Origin: Linnemannia hyalina
Lineage: Eukaryota > Mortierellomycota > Mortierellomycetes > Mortierellales > Mortierellaceae
Direction: 5' to 3'
Length of the DNA: 64,000 bases
Assembly: GCA_019671135.1 (NCBI GenBank)
Contig: JAHRHY010000002.1
Coordinates: forward strand, 2,991,501 to 3,055,500
Under the pieces are notes generated by a model. It was not told the DNA's origin, searched no databases, and worked only from the letters and a program-made list of their open reading frames with translations. A program made the translations under genes and the position numbers. Below are positions 23,712 through 35,916 of the stretch, one piece after another (position 1 is the first letter of the stretch; each line of letters opens with the position of its first letter).

Positions 23712-23728
23712 AGAGCGATGAATAGACC

Positions 23729-24609
23729 TTGTGAATGAAAAGACATAAGAAAGAGAAAGACTACGGGCGTGTTGGGGGTAGTAACGATCGGAACCAGAGT
23801 GAACCTTTTGTCTTTGTATGTCTGTGTCTGTTGGACATAAAGATTGAGTGCGAAGTGAGGGTTGCATGCAACAGTGAATGAATGGTGAGAAGGCTGGCAA
23901 GGACATGGGGAAGCCAGAGTTTTGGTGGCAAGGAGACGGCAGCATTTTTTTTTTGGGCGCAGGCATCGAGTGGAAGCAATTGAGTTCGTTGAGGATAATG
24001 ACGCGAGTGGCATGACTGCTGGCGCTGGTTGTTTGACAGTATTGGTGGGAATGAGTGTGCAAGTGAGAAAGGTTATTATCATTACAGTCTTAGGTTAAAT
24101 ACTAAAACTGCAAGTGAGAAAGGAAGAAAGAGAAATAAGGAAGGGCAGTGAGAGTGAAGTAAAGTGAGTGGGGAATAAGTGAGTTGTACAGGAAGTTCTC
24201 TTTCGAATTAAAATTTGTGTCTTCAGCGTCCCCTCTCTTTACTCCTCTCTCTTTCACTCTCTCCCCTTCCTACTTTTTTTTCTTGCATTCGTTCTCTTCC
24301 ACAACTCCAACCTCCTTTTTTTTTTTTCTTTTTTTTCCTTTCTTCTTTCCTTCTTCTTATTTTGCATTACAACCAACTCCTCCCATCCCTTTCTTCACCG
24401 AATCCTCATAGACACTTCTTCGCATTCTCAACACTCTCATTACTTTCTTCATTCTTCTCTTCGTTGATTCACACCTCTCTCCCTTTTTTTCATTAGCTCT
24501 TCTCCTTCTTGAGTTCCTTCGTGCCGTTCGTTACTCCGTCCTTTTTTTTATTACTATCCTCCTCATCCTTCCCTCCAATATCACGCTCACAACAACACTC
24601 TCGCAGACA
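23729..24609. other. Upstream region of the B56 gene
   Basis: No gene recognised. From about 24230 to 24600 the plus strand is strongly C/T-rich with T runs, the usual look of a fungal core promoter and leader. A 144-codon minus-strand frame (23648-24082) overlaps the minimal LINE tail and has no family features. Confidence 0.5.
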
Positions 24610-27600
24610 ATGAAGGGACTGAAGGGTGTCCTAACAAGGTCAAAGTCAGCCTCCTCCTCAGACAGCGCCAAAAAGAACAAGACCTCCGCCAACAGCACCC
24701 CCAACAACCCCACCATCAACACCTCTGACCTCTCTTCCTCCTCCTCCTTCTCCTCTTCCATTTTATCCTCCTCCACCACCTTGACCAACGGACAACAACA
24801 GCAACAGCAACAGCAGCAATCACATCATCCCTTCGATACCCACCCAACAACTACTTCAGCAACAAGTGCAAGTGGTATTGCTCAGTCCCTCTACGCCATC
24901 GCGAATCCCTTCAAGTCCTCCGCCCCCAACCCTGCTCCGACCGTCAACACCAACAACGCCACTGCCCAAGACCCTAGTCTGGCACAGGCTCACACTCTTG
25001 CTCAAATTCAGGCGCAGGCCCACAACCAGACTCAGCAACAGAGTCAAAGAGATCAGCAACAACAACAACAGCAGCAGCCTCTCTCTTTGTCTTCTGCCAA
25101 CAATAGCAACAATAGCAACATTAACAGCCACGGTGCCATTCCGCCTTCCATTGTCATAATGAACCCACTGGACACCGTAAGTCAATATGCATTTCATTGC
25201 ACATGCTCTTGGCGACACACTTGCGTATACCTTCCGCCTCGCCCAAATTATGCCCACCTGCACGCTCCGTTTCTCTCTCTCTCTCTCTCTGTCCGCCCTG
25301 CCATTTTTAATCGTCCGCGCCTTTTGCTCTTCACTCTCCCGTTGTCTGTCCCTCTCCGCCAACTGCAGCCATTCGCTCTCTCTTTCCTTTTGGTTACTCT
25401 GCATACTTTGCTTGTCTGCCTATTCCACCACGTCTTTCTTGGCGTCCCCCTTTTTTTTAAACCCTCATCATCATTATCAACACCGCATATCCCTTGCCCT
25501 TGGCTCTGCCTCGTTATCAAAGACTAAAATACAATGGAAGAAAAAAAATGCAAGTGAAAGAGTAGGAGTTGTTGTAGCCTGTGTAAGAACTAACCTTTCC
25601 CTTCGGTACTCCTGTCTATTCCTGTACGCCCTGTCCACGATCTAGCGCGATCAACAACCGCAACTCTATGGAGAGTCCCCGCACGGCGTTCAGTCTCCAC
25701 TCAGTCCAGGAACTCCCACCGGCAAAGGAGAAAAAGAGATGCCGAAAAGCGGACCAATCAACAGGATGAAAAACTCGCCCAAGGATGCGATCCCTATCAG
25801 CAAAACTCCCCGTCGACAACGGTCGTCTCGATTCCATGTCACAGAGCGCGTTTCGCTAGAAAGGTTGCAGGCATTGGACGGTACGGAAAACAAGACATGA
25901 AACAACCGCGCGGGTGATTGGTTCTTTTTGCAATATTTGGATCCAAGGGAAAGAAAAGGGAGACAGGCAGGAGAAACGGGATAATGGCGGTATAGGGTAT
26001 GTCTGTCATCCTGTCAAATGCACTAACCTGTCCCTCTGTCTTTCTTTTTACTCTTATGACCATTGATACAATGTTTTTGATACTTAGAGGTGGCGCATAA
26101 TGATCGACAAGACCTGTTTTTGAGAAAGATTGGTCAATGTGCGGTCCTGTTCGACTTTAACGATGCCTCGTCAGAGCTCAAGGGCAAGGAGATCAAACGT
26201 CAGACGCTGTCAGAGATCCTGGAATACGTCACCAACAACCGCGGCGTTATCACGGAACCTGTCTATCCAGAGGTCATCAACATGGTAATAAACAGGGAAT
26301 TGGATCGGGATAAAGCTAATGACCAATGGTGCCCTTCAGTTCGAGTCTTGCAGGCCAGGAAAGAATGGACATCTATCTGATTCGCCTAATCACAATTGTA
26401 TTCCTTTATGATACTTCTAGTTTGCAACAAACCTCTTTAGAACGATTCCTCCTCAGGTCAATCCAACAGGCGACGCATTTGATCCGGAAGAAGATGAACC
26501 TGTTCTCGAACTGGCATGGCCTCATCTCCAGATCGTGTACGAGTTCTTCCTTCGCTTCATTGAGTCGCCCGACTTTGGCACCAATATCGCTAAAAAGTAT
26601 ATCGATCACCACTTCATTCTGCAGGTGAGTGCGCACGAGCAACCCGAAACATTACTTTGGACCAAGCATTGGAGTCTCAATTTCATTTATTTTCGTCGCT
26701 TCTGGTATTTATTCCTCGATTGCACGCGCTAACATAATTGAGTTCCACTCTATTTTGCTTGCTTTCTTTGCTTTCTTTGCTTTCTTTGCTTGCTAGTTGC
26801 TGGAACTGTTTGACAGCGAGGATCCCCGCGAGCGAGATTTTTTAAAGACGACACTTCATCGGATCTATGGAAAATTCCTCAACCTCAGGGCATTCATTCG
26901 GCGGTCAATCAACAATGTATTCTTCCAATTCATTTATGAGAAGGAAAGACATAACGGGATTGCCGAGTTGCTGGAGATTCTTGGAAGGTAGGCGCTATTT
27001 TGGGGGTATTAGTTCGCGTAACGCCACAGCGCGCCCAGCCAAAAGTCCAGCTCCGTGGGGTTGACTCCGACGATGTTTGATGGCAATTTAATTAATTAAT
27101 TTTATTATGACACTTTGTACGACCATCAATTTCTGTAGTATTATCAACGGATTCGCATTGCCACTGAAGGAGGAACACAAGACATTCCTGACCAAAGTCC
27201 TCCTGCCGCTTCACAAGGTCAAATCTCTGACACTTTATCACCCCCAGCTGGCCTACTGCGTTGTCCAGTTTCTGGAAAAGGATCCAGCCTTGACCGAGGA
27301 GGTATGAACCATAACTTTGTTTGTCAAGCAGTCGTCGGCGTTCAAATGTATAAGGGAGGCACGGATTACTTACATGCACTTTTACTGGAACATAGGTGAT
27401 TCATGGACTCTTGCGATTCTGGCCTAAAGTGAACAGTCCCAAGGAAGTGATGTTCTTGAATGAAATCGAGGAGATCCTCGATGTCATTGAGCCATTGGAG
27501 TTTGTCAAAATCGAAGGCCCACTCTTTACGCAGATCGCCCGCTGCGTCTCTAGTCCGCACTTTCAGGTATGTTCTATTTCTCATGTCGGCGATGGAATTT

Positions 27601-28733
27601 GTTCGCAAAGGTGATATGTATACTCATTCGCCACTACTCGTGCATTTTATTATGTTAGGTTGCTGAGAGGGCGTTGTATTACTGGAACAACGAGTATATT
27701 GTCAACTTGATCCACGACAATGCCAATGAAATCCTGCCCATTATGTTTCAATCTCTCTACAAGAACTCGAAGACTCATTGGAATAGGTAGAGTATTTGTT
27801 TCGTGTATTGTTTTGTGGTTATACTTGTTTCTTCTACGTTTCTTTGACTTTAGCGTGAGACCAACCTTCACTTTCATTTTGTTTTTCTTAGGACGATTCA
27901 TGGACTTGTTTTCAATGCGCTCAAGTTGTTCATGGATGTGACCCCGCAGCTGTTTGACGAGTGTACCAACCATTATCGACAGGCGCGACAAAAGTATGTC
28001 AATTTTCATTTTTTTCTGAAGGAGATGGAACCCAAAAAACGCAGAGCCTGCATTTTTGTTGTTATTGTTATTTGGTGATCGCAGCCGCATTAACTCTATT
28101 TCTTTGCTTATGTTGTTTTGTGTAGCGATCGAAAGAGGTTGCAGGATAGAGAAGAGCTCTGGCTGCGACTCGAACAGCAGGCTGCAGACAATTATGCAAA
28201 CTTGGCAGCGCAAGGAGACGTTGTGGCGCCGCCCCCACTAATGCCGTTCACCCCCGTTGACTCCGTCCCGCCTCCACTAGGTAAACATACACTAAGGGCA
28301 GTATGAATATTTTCATTTCTTATTTTCAGTGACTAACGCGTTTCTCTTTATTATCGCGTTCGTTTTTGTAGTGGCGTCCGATCAAGGAGGAGAGGTCGAT
28401 ATGATTGACAAGGACGGCAGTGAGTTGGACGGTTCGGTATCGGGAGGCGCAGACCAAGACATGTACGGCGGGGACCTTCAAACGTTTGAGAACAGCGGAC
28501 CGGTCTTTCACCAGTTCCGTCGGAAATCAATTATCCCTGTTGATGAGACTGTGTTGACAGAGCTCTCGCGCCATCGCAGTCTGGATGAGGTCTTGAATGA
28601 ACCGCCTTCGCCGTCTACGCCTACGACCTTTGCCCATCACCCTATTCCTGCGCCTGGTGCTGGTTCTGGTAGTGTTCCTGGCGTCGGGGTTTCGGGCTCG
28701 TCTTCGAACGTGTATCATGTCCAGGAGACTTGA
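24610..28733 (+). CDS. RTS1: PP2A B56 (B-prime) regulatory subunit, Rts1 type
   Basis: Eleven exons: 24610-25176, 25646-25880, 26088-26284, 26421-26624, 26797-26987, 27139-27301, 27396-27566, 27659-27786, 27892-27993, 28126-28280, 28372-28733; 824 aa, frame closed. The N-terminal 190 residues are Ser/Gln/Asn/Thr-rich with two Gln runs. Exon 2 encodes a basic linker ending in [19 protein letters not shown], a hallmark just before the B56 core. The HEAT-like core spans about 270-690, with family landmarks such as [52 protein letters not shown] and YWNNEY. By family knowledge it directs PP2A to phospho-substrates and shugoshin-like partners in stress and cell-cycle control. The C-terminal 120 residues are acidic then Pro/Gly-rich. 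The last intron has two usable in-frame acceptors. Confidence 0.93.
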
Positions 28734-29052
28734 GAAATGAGATAGAGAACAAGGCAAGAGATGAAAATTATTACAGAAAAGAAGAAGAGGACAGATACAC
28801 GTAACGAGAGAGCAGTTTGCACCACCAACACCCCCCGACATAGACGAACACATGTTCACCCATCTACTCACTGCTCCTCTCCCACGAAAGATCTGATAAG
28901 CTAACTAGATAAAAGACAAAAACAACGCGAAAACACCTCATGCAACCAAAAGTAGCTTGTAGAAAGGAAAAAGGAAGTGCACATTGTTTCTTTTGTTTAC
29001 TTTTTTTATGTGCTTTGAAAATTCATGGAGCGGGGGGTGGGGACTATGGGTT
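28734..29052. other. Short convergent spacer, no gene
   Basis: 319 bp between the stop codons of the B56 gene and the Zn2Cys6 factor. A-rich on the B56 side and T-rich on the other, as expected for two opposing 3' ends. Confidence 0.6.
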
Positions 29053-32000
29053 CTAAAACTTTTGCAGGCCAGCATTGGCGATGTACTGCTGCCACTCGTC
29101 CCAGTCAATGGTATTGGGCACGCCAAAGAACGGGTTCGGTACTGCGGCCATGACATTCGGGTCCTGGAACAGACCTGGACTGCCTCCACCTCCTGCTGTG
29201 GTTGATGGAGGCATGGGTGATGCTCCTGTTCCTGCTGCTGTCACCGCTGTTGCTGGAGACCCAGCTCCAGTAGTAGAAGTGGCAAAGGCAGGGGCAGAGG
29301 CGTCCTGTTGAGGGAAGAGCGAAAAGTTGGAGTAGTCGTTGTTGTCGCGCATGGGAGGCCCGCCTCCTGTCATCCCGTTCACGTAGCCTTGTGCTGCCGA
29401 AGAGGTGGGTGGAATAAACCCACCTTGCGAGGAGTATCCTTGACTTGATTGCATCTGTTGCTGGTACTGCATGAGCCCGCTGTTTCCTCCCCCTCCTTGC
29501 TGCAACTGTTGGACTTGAGGGTGTTGTGGAGGTTGCGATCCTGGTGGTCCTTGCTGTTGGGTGGGAAATTTCCGGATGGAGGAGCCGGTCGCTGTCTGTT
29601 GCTGCAGGGCCAATGGGGACGAGAACAGGGGTGTTGCCGAATACTGGAAAGACGACTGCTGCTGTTGCTGAGGTTGTTGTGGTTGGAACTGCTGAGGTTG
29701 TTGTTGTTGATATTGCGGCTGTTGCTGTTGCTGTTGAGGCTGCTGCTGCTGCTGCTGAGGAGCACCAGGAGCAGGGCAGTTGGCGCCGCCAAAGGGAAAA
29801 GCCTGACCTTGAGTAAACATCCCCGGAATCGAGAGCGACGAGAATGAGAACGTGGGATGATCAGGTGTTGAAGATACGAAAGCAGGAGGAGCCGCAGGAG
29901 GAGCCGCAGGAGAAGGAGAAGGAGTAGAGCTGTTGAAAAGGAGCGAGTTCCTTTGAGAGTTGGATACTGGCTTGCGACTCTTCTTCATGGGCCGAGGAGT
30001 CACTGCCGGATGCGTTGTTGAGGCTCCAGAAGTGGGTGGGGCTGTTGTTGATGGTGACGATGATGGTGGCACATCGCGCATAGGGATCAGCATAGGGCCA
30101 CGACTACCCGGACTGCCACCATCTGGAGAAGTATCCATAGGTGCGCCCGTCGTCGGCGTTGAGGGCGAAGAATTAGGAGTCGACACTGCAGAGGGCGGCG
30201 TCTGGGACGACGTAGGTGTAGACTCCTTGGGCGCCACAAGTAGCGATCCTCCGGAAGGGTGCCCATCTCTCAGGACAATCGGCAAGTTTACATTATTATT
30301 GTCCGTAAGATCACTAACCACAACCGGATGCATACTCCTGCCTTCCGAATTGTACTCCTCAAAGTTCAAATGCGCACACATCAGATCCTCCAGAAACTTC
30401 GACACCCTGGAAGCGTTAAACCAAAGACCACTCTCCCGCTTGAGGACAAGGATACTGGTGACCAGGTTGTTCCTGGACTGTGTCTGGAGCCGCATATCGA
30501 TGGACGCAGAGTTGGTTAAGTGGATCAAGGAGGCGGTGAAGAGCTCGTAGCAGGAGAAGGCCCAGAGGTACTTGAGGTTGTCGGTCTCGTGGAGTCGTTT
30601 CGCCAGGTGGGTGATCGAGTTTGCGGCAGAGACACATATGTTGAGGGATGGCATCGAGTCGGATAGGTTGGACTTTGTCAGCAAGGTTGGGATCATGTAG
30701 GGTCGGTGTAACAGGATCAGCGCCGTGTCTATTTCATGAGCAAAAATAGTGTTAGTGGTGAGCATCACGGAATGCAACGTAATAGCTGGCCTAGTAGAAA
30801 AAAAAAGTAAAAAACTTACAGTAGGAGGAATGGATGATGGCAACCCAGCGGTTAAAGGTGGTGGCCTGGTGGTCGTATCTCAGATCCTGAGGCAGGTCCA
30901 GGAGCCACTTTGTCAGTAACGTATCCAATTCTGCCACCGTAGACGACACCTGAGCCGGTCCATGAGTCCTCGTAGCCGCCGCATAGATGCGCCTCAAGAT
31001 TAACCCAACCAGCTTTGCCAACTTGATGTGCTCCACAAAGTACCGCAGGAAGAACGAAGACTCTTCGTTGATCTTGTCGCTGTTCTCATGAGGCGATGCT
31101 GCGTTTCCGTCCGCGTCCACATAGTCCTGTTCCACCGCCGAGGGATAATCTACATCACAGTCGGCATCGTCAATGGCGATCGGTCGTCCAAGCGAGGCAC
31201 ACACCCAGCGATCCATGACATAACAGGCCCACCAAAGTCGTTTCCGGATCTCAGTCTCCAAAGGTGGCAGAGACCAGCGGGCCGAGTTGCGATGCATCCC
31301 CAAATCCTGAGCCATTCTGGTCGCCTGTCCCAACATCACCCAGACACCACGACCGCCGCACTTGGTACTCGTAAACCGGTAGAGTGTCATCAAAAGCAGC
31401 GCCTGGATCGAGGCCTGTCGAGGCATGTCCATGTCCAAGTCGACCAGCCGTTTGGCCCTGGAAAAGTACTCGACTCCAAAGTCCTCTGGATCCGACAGTC
31501 CGACAATCTCGGGGTGATCAGAGAAGCGAGAGGCGATAGAGAACATGGCGTTCAGTAGCACCGCAGGCGGACGCTTCTCTGGATCGGCATTCTTGTACTG
31601 ACGCATGAAGAGCGGTTTGTGGAGAACGGGCATGTGTGGGTGGATGTAGGTCCAGTAAGTGTCGATCAAGTGGTCTGCCAGATCCTGCGGAGGCATTGTC
31701 ATCTGCGAAGTCAGCTGTGCCAATGCCGCCTCGGTCTCCAATTGCCACTCGTAATGATCCTTCTGCTTGAGAGGAACCATCAGATATCCGTTCTTAAGGA
31801 GCTGGTTCTTTTGGATGAGATCAATTCCTGAACTGTTGCCGAGGTACCGACTGAATACGCCCTCGTCGAGTGTCATGCTGTCCATGCTGTCCGAAAGAGC
31901 GTTGATTTTTCTGCGGGCCCTTTCGTTGTATGTCGAGATGTCGTCCTCCGGTTCTGGCGAGTGACTGAAGGCGAGGGGAGACTCTGCTCTATGAGACGGG

Positions 32001-32883
32001 TGTCCAGGCGGGTGAGCTGAGCTTGTTGTGCCATTACTGTTGTTGCTACTGCTCGAGGGGTGAGCGTTATGTGGGGGATCCGTTGGAGCCCAGGCATCGA
32101 GCGAGTCGAGGTCGTCATCGTGATCGTCGCCTCCCAGTCCACTTGCATTGCTTCCACCATGACCACTCGTCCAGCTCTCGATATCTGTTCGAGGTCGGTC
32201 TCCGGTGTGAACAAGTCCTCCCAAAAGACTCTCCATCCTGTGCAATCTGTTCTCCAGTGCCTCGATGTATCCTTTGGGCGGACCACGTTTCTTTGCAGAG
32301 TCATTGAACCTAATGCGTACAATAAACAATGTTATTCTTTCTTATTTTTCGTATGAGACGCAGTATTGAGTCGTACAACGTAACAAACAATTAGGTCAAC
32401 AACCACTGTCGCTTTCTTTTGGATAGGGAAGGAGAGATATTTGACGACAGCAAGAAAGGTATCACTGTTATATACTTACGTGCATTGGAAGCCAAAGGTA
32501 ATGCAATTGGTACAAGCGGGCTGGATGCCGTCACAGCGCACCTTTTTCCTTCTACAGGTATCGCTGTTAGAAATAAGATAGGAAAATATTCATCGCAAGA
32601 GCAGAAGCGCAGTGTGGTTTGTTTGGTAAGGAGGAGGAGGAAGAGGAGGTTGAAAGAGAAAAGAAAACGAAGACAAGAGTTAATATCACAAACAACACAA
32701 CAAAGTCAGATTTGGTAATTGTATTCCCCCGGGAGAACTATTCTTGCCAGGAAAGGGAGTCTGCGGGCCGTTCATTCGTGCTTTTGTCTCTTTCTGTATA
32801 TTTTATTTCGAGCTTGTGCTTATTGCTTACCATGCACGAGAGACTCGTCGTCGCTTTGCGTCGAGTTGTTCTTGTGAAGTCAT
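29053..32883 (-). CDS. Zn2Cys6 fungal-specific transcription factor
   Basis: Four exons: 32883-32831, 32563-32480, 32309-30820, 30728-29053, giving 1100 aa. Exons 1 and 2 together build the zinc cluster: RACDTCRRKKVRCDG followed by PACTNC and FGFQC, six cysteines in normal spacing. The intron falls inside the codon of the first cysteine. Exon 3 continues with a basic linker (KKRGPPKG) and a short coiled coil (YIEALENRLHRMESLL), the usual dimerisation element. The Fungal_trans middle region runs roughly from residue 230 to 460 with RLVDLDMDMPR, TRMAQDLGMHRNSARW and RKRLWWACYVMDRW. The C-terminal half is Ser/Pro/Gln-rich with long Gln runs, ending in an aromatic-acidic motif (IDWDEWQQYI). The arrangement is like XlnR/Cat8-type carbon regulators, but the target pathway cannot be assigned. 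The first exon is only 53 nt and was found by the RRVSRAC motif before a GTAAG donor. Confidence 0.9.
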
Positions 32884-33975
32884 AGCGACGAGAGTGTTTG
32901 AAGTTGCTGTTCAGGGTTTGCAGGGGAAGGAGGCGACGAGGAAGAATAATATATAAATTTGATACGGAGTTGTGAGTGTGACTGAAGAGTGAGGTTTTGG
33001 GGTTATGGGGTGTGTTGTGCTGTGTAGGTGTTGGCGTAGTTGGGGTATGGAATGGGTAAGCGAGTGAGGAGGGTGATGAGTGAGTGGCTTGGAATGAGGG
33101 CGGTGTGAACGAGAGAGTGAAGGAAGGAATGAGGGATGGGGGAGGAGAAGAGAGAGAGGATCAGGAGAAGAAGGAGGAAGGAAGGAAGGAAGGAAAGAGG
33201 GAAGAAGGGGGTGAAGAAAGCAAAGACAAGAAGTCAAGAGGGACGAAAAGGGCAAAGAAAAACTTTTTGACTGCTGTGGACGGCAAAGTGGCTAACCTTC
33301 AACAGGTTTGATCAGCACCCAATCGGCATTCAGCACCGGATAAGAATGATTTAATATTAGGACAAACGAGGGCAACGGCACAGAAGTGGAGAGCATAGAC
33401 AACCATTGCGGCCCACTTGTTCACGGCCAAACAGGAGGTGAACAAAAAAAAAAAAATCCTAATTACAGGTAAGTGCGTCGGTAACGCATTGAGTTGACGA
33501 GAAAGGCAATTTTGACCGCGCTCACTATTCACCCTCTTATTTGAGATACTCCTGTTGACAAAGCCAAGAAGGGGCTATCATTATTCCGCGCTCTAGAGGT
33601 TGAGCGACATTGTACTTTTGTGCTGTTGTTTGTTGTCTTTTGTTGTTGTGCTCTCGTAATGATTTGCGCTCTTTTTTTTCTTCTTTCTTGATCGCGTCGC
33701 CTGGTTTCCATGCAACATCTGATGAAACAACAGGCAGAAGCCAAGCAAACAGCCCTTTTACAGCCTTCTAGTTTAACGAGAAAAAAAGAACGTACGATTT
33801 TTAATACCATGTCTTCTAGAAGAGGAACACATACATATACCTTTCGTATTCACCTGAGTGCAATCAACTTAGAAGGCAAGACGCTCGGTCGAGGCCTTGG
33901 CCTGTTTTCTGTCAATTCCTAGGGCTTTCCTGTTGTGTCGGACTCTTTCTTAATGTTGATTGTGTTGGGTTGTTA

Positions 33976-34060
33976 CCGTTGTTTTCCTTTGAGCTGCAGT
34001 GCAGGCTTTACCTTTCCTTTGGGCTGGAGGCTCTTCTTTTCCTTTAAGCTGGAGGCTTTG
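33976..34060. repeat. Imperfect minisatellite, three units
   Basis: Three consecutive units begin with (T)TTTCCTTT followed by GAGCTGCAG, GGGCTGGAG or AAGCTGGAG and then GGCTTT/GGCTCT. Unit lengths are about 31, 24 and 26 bp. No coding support. Confidence 0.6.
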
Positions 34061-34491
34061 TCTCTCTTTAGCACGATCGACTCTCCCTTTTCTTTGTAAT
34101 ATCTTTTTTGACCCTTGGTCTCGCACTCATCGAAAAACTCGTGCGAAAGCTGAAAGTACGCGTTCGCTATTACCAAACCACCAAATCAACGACAGAGTGG
34201 ATTGTAGGGTATGACTATTCCAACTTGAATCCCCAGGATTGTATTTTTACTCTATGTCCTGATTCACGCTCAAAAACCAGCTATCCCACGACAAATACAC
34301 CGTTCTAACTCACACCAAAGAAAAATCCTCTCCCTCTCTGCGCCATGGGCGATTGAAACATATGACAAAACAATCGTGACTTGGACGCGTCCGAGTCTTG
34401 GCCGAGTATCGTGTCGATCGATTTTCTTGCTTGATCTTCTCACTTCACTCCACGGCAGTTACCACAACCTTGGACACATCATGCGTCAACG

Positions 34492-34498
34492 TATAAAG
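34492..34498 (+). promoter_or_regulatory. TATA-like box of the GH16 gene
   Basis: TATAAAG 132-138 bp before the start codon at 34630, within a promoter that otherwise lacks A/T-rich boxes close to the gene. Confidence 0.5.
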
Positions 34499-34629
34499 GA
34501 CAATGATGTTCCTCTCAATTGGCCCCCATTTCGCTCATCTCCTCGTCGTCTTCTCTCTCTTCTTCAACTATTAATTACTCAAGCGGCTCTTCTTCGTCAA
34601 CGGACACAAACAAAAAAAACACATCAAAC

Positions 34630-35440
34630 ATGCGCGTCTCTTACATTTTTCCTTCGATTGCGCTCCTGGCCCCGGCTTTCCTGTCCTCAGTTCAAGCCAG
34701 CGGAGCTATCACAGAGTCCATGTCGTCTCACGACGACTTTATCATTGCCGATGGTTACGGCCCCGACAGGTGAGACACCGCGGTCAAAGATCAAAGGCTG
34801 ATACGATTTGTGATCTTTTTATGCTAATCCTACGTACTTACACTTTCCATCTCCTCTGCCTTTCGCAAACAGATGGGGATGTTCGTTCAGGGATTCGCAG
34901 GTCCACGAGAGCGGCGCTGGCACCCAGATCACGATCGGCAAGGACTCCGACTTGAAGCCCTTTTCCTGCGGAGAACTGATCCACCGTCAAGAAGACTTCG
35001 GCTACGGCATCTACTCAATCGAAATGATCCCTTCTAGCGTAGTCGGCCAAGTCACTTCCTTCTTCGTGATCGCAAACGAGGATACCGAGATCGATATTGA
35101 ACTCACAGGACTCAATACCAAGATCGCCTGGATGAACATCTGGCACGACCATAAACAGAACCCGATCTCAATCAATCTGCCCTTTGACGCTGCCGATGAC
35201 TGGCACACATACTCGTTCGAGTGGCGCAAGAACTTTGTTACTTGGTCTGTCGACGGAAATGTGGTTTTGAACCGGTCTGATATTGCGACCACTCCCCCGG
35301 ACGAGACCAACTACCGTCTGGTAGTCAATTCGTGGACGCAGGTTAATCCTGAGATCAACATTAAGTGGGCTGGTCAGTTCAAATACCCCAATCGGGGCAC
35401 TCCTACTTCTCAGTTCAGGAACATGCGCTACCGCCCGTAA
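34630..35440 (+). CDS. Secreted GH16-family beta-glucan hydrolase/transglycosylase-like protein
   Basis: Two exons, 34630-34769 and 34873-35440, 235 aa. A signal peptide is clear (MRVSYIFPSIALLAPAFLSS, cut probably after VQA). The mature protein is a single GH16 jelly-roll. The catalytic motif is E119-I-D-I-E123, matching the GH16 ExDxE pattern with nucleophile and acid/base glutamates, followed by LTG. Other family signs are the GYGIYSIEM strand before it and DDWHTYSFEW after it. By family knowledge it would cleave or rearrange beta-1,3 or mixed-linked glucans, or transfer chitin to glucan like Crh proteins; the sequence alone does not settle which. It lacks a carbohydrate-binding module, Ser/Thr stalk and GPI signal, so it is probably a soluble secreted enzyme. 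It is transcribed in the same direction as, and 476 bp before, the Gcn20-like gene. Confidence 0.85.
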
Positions 35441-35916
35441 AGTTGTAGAGAAGATGGGTGACGCGTACAATTCATTTACAGTATCAAGTAGCTTTTTTTT
35501 GTACAATAACATTTATCGTTTTCTTTATTCATGACTTGGACAGAAGGCTTCGGATAGTGGCAGGAAGAGTGCACGCAGACCAATTCATTTTAATAAGATA
35601 TGCCTTGGATGCACGACGATGTCACCGATGGAAGTATAAGAAAGCGACAGCGGACCAACAGGTCGAGCAGAACGAGGCAGCAGCCCAGCGGGTTAGAGTT
35701 GCAGCGCCATAGCACGATGGATCGGTTGGAGAGGTTGGACTTTAGGAAATGAGCACGTGACTATTTTTTCGGTCAACAACAACACAGTTTGCCCACGCCC
35801 TTTTTTTCTGCACAGTGAGCTTTGACAGACATCTCTTTCACCAACCTCACCAACCAACCTCTCTCTTTACCCCCCCCTCTCTTCCCTTTTTCGTTACGGT
35901 CCCCCATCAGCAAATC
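35441..35916. other. Intergenic spacer, 3' end of GH16 and promoter of GCN20
   Basis: 476 bp. The part before 35917 is C/T-rich with a CCCCCCC run, consistent with a leader for the ABC-F gene. No other gene is supported. Confidence 0.55.

Larger units (their letters stand above)
32884..34629. other. Divergent promoter region between the Zn2Cys6 factor and GH16
   Basis: 1.75 kb without a recognised gene. 32950-33290 is purine-rich on +, consistent with a pyrimidine-rich leader for the minus-strand factor. 33976-34060 holds three imperfect copies of a 24-31 bp unit (TTTCCTTTRRGCTGSAG core). A TATA-like box for the GH16 gene lies at 34492. Confidence 0.5.

Noticed and set aside
22340..23728. 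CRISPR-like or short regularly spaced repeats
   Set aside because: The repeats here are an inverted duplication and target-site duplications; there is no regular spacer pattern, and the genome is eukaryotic.
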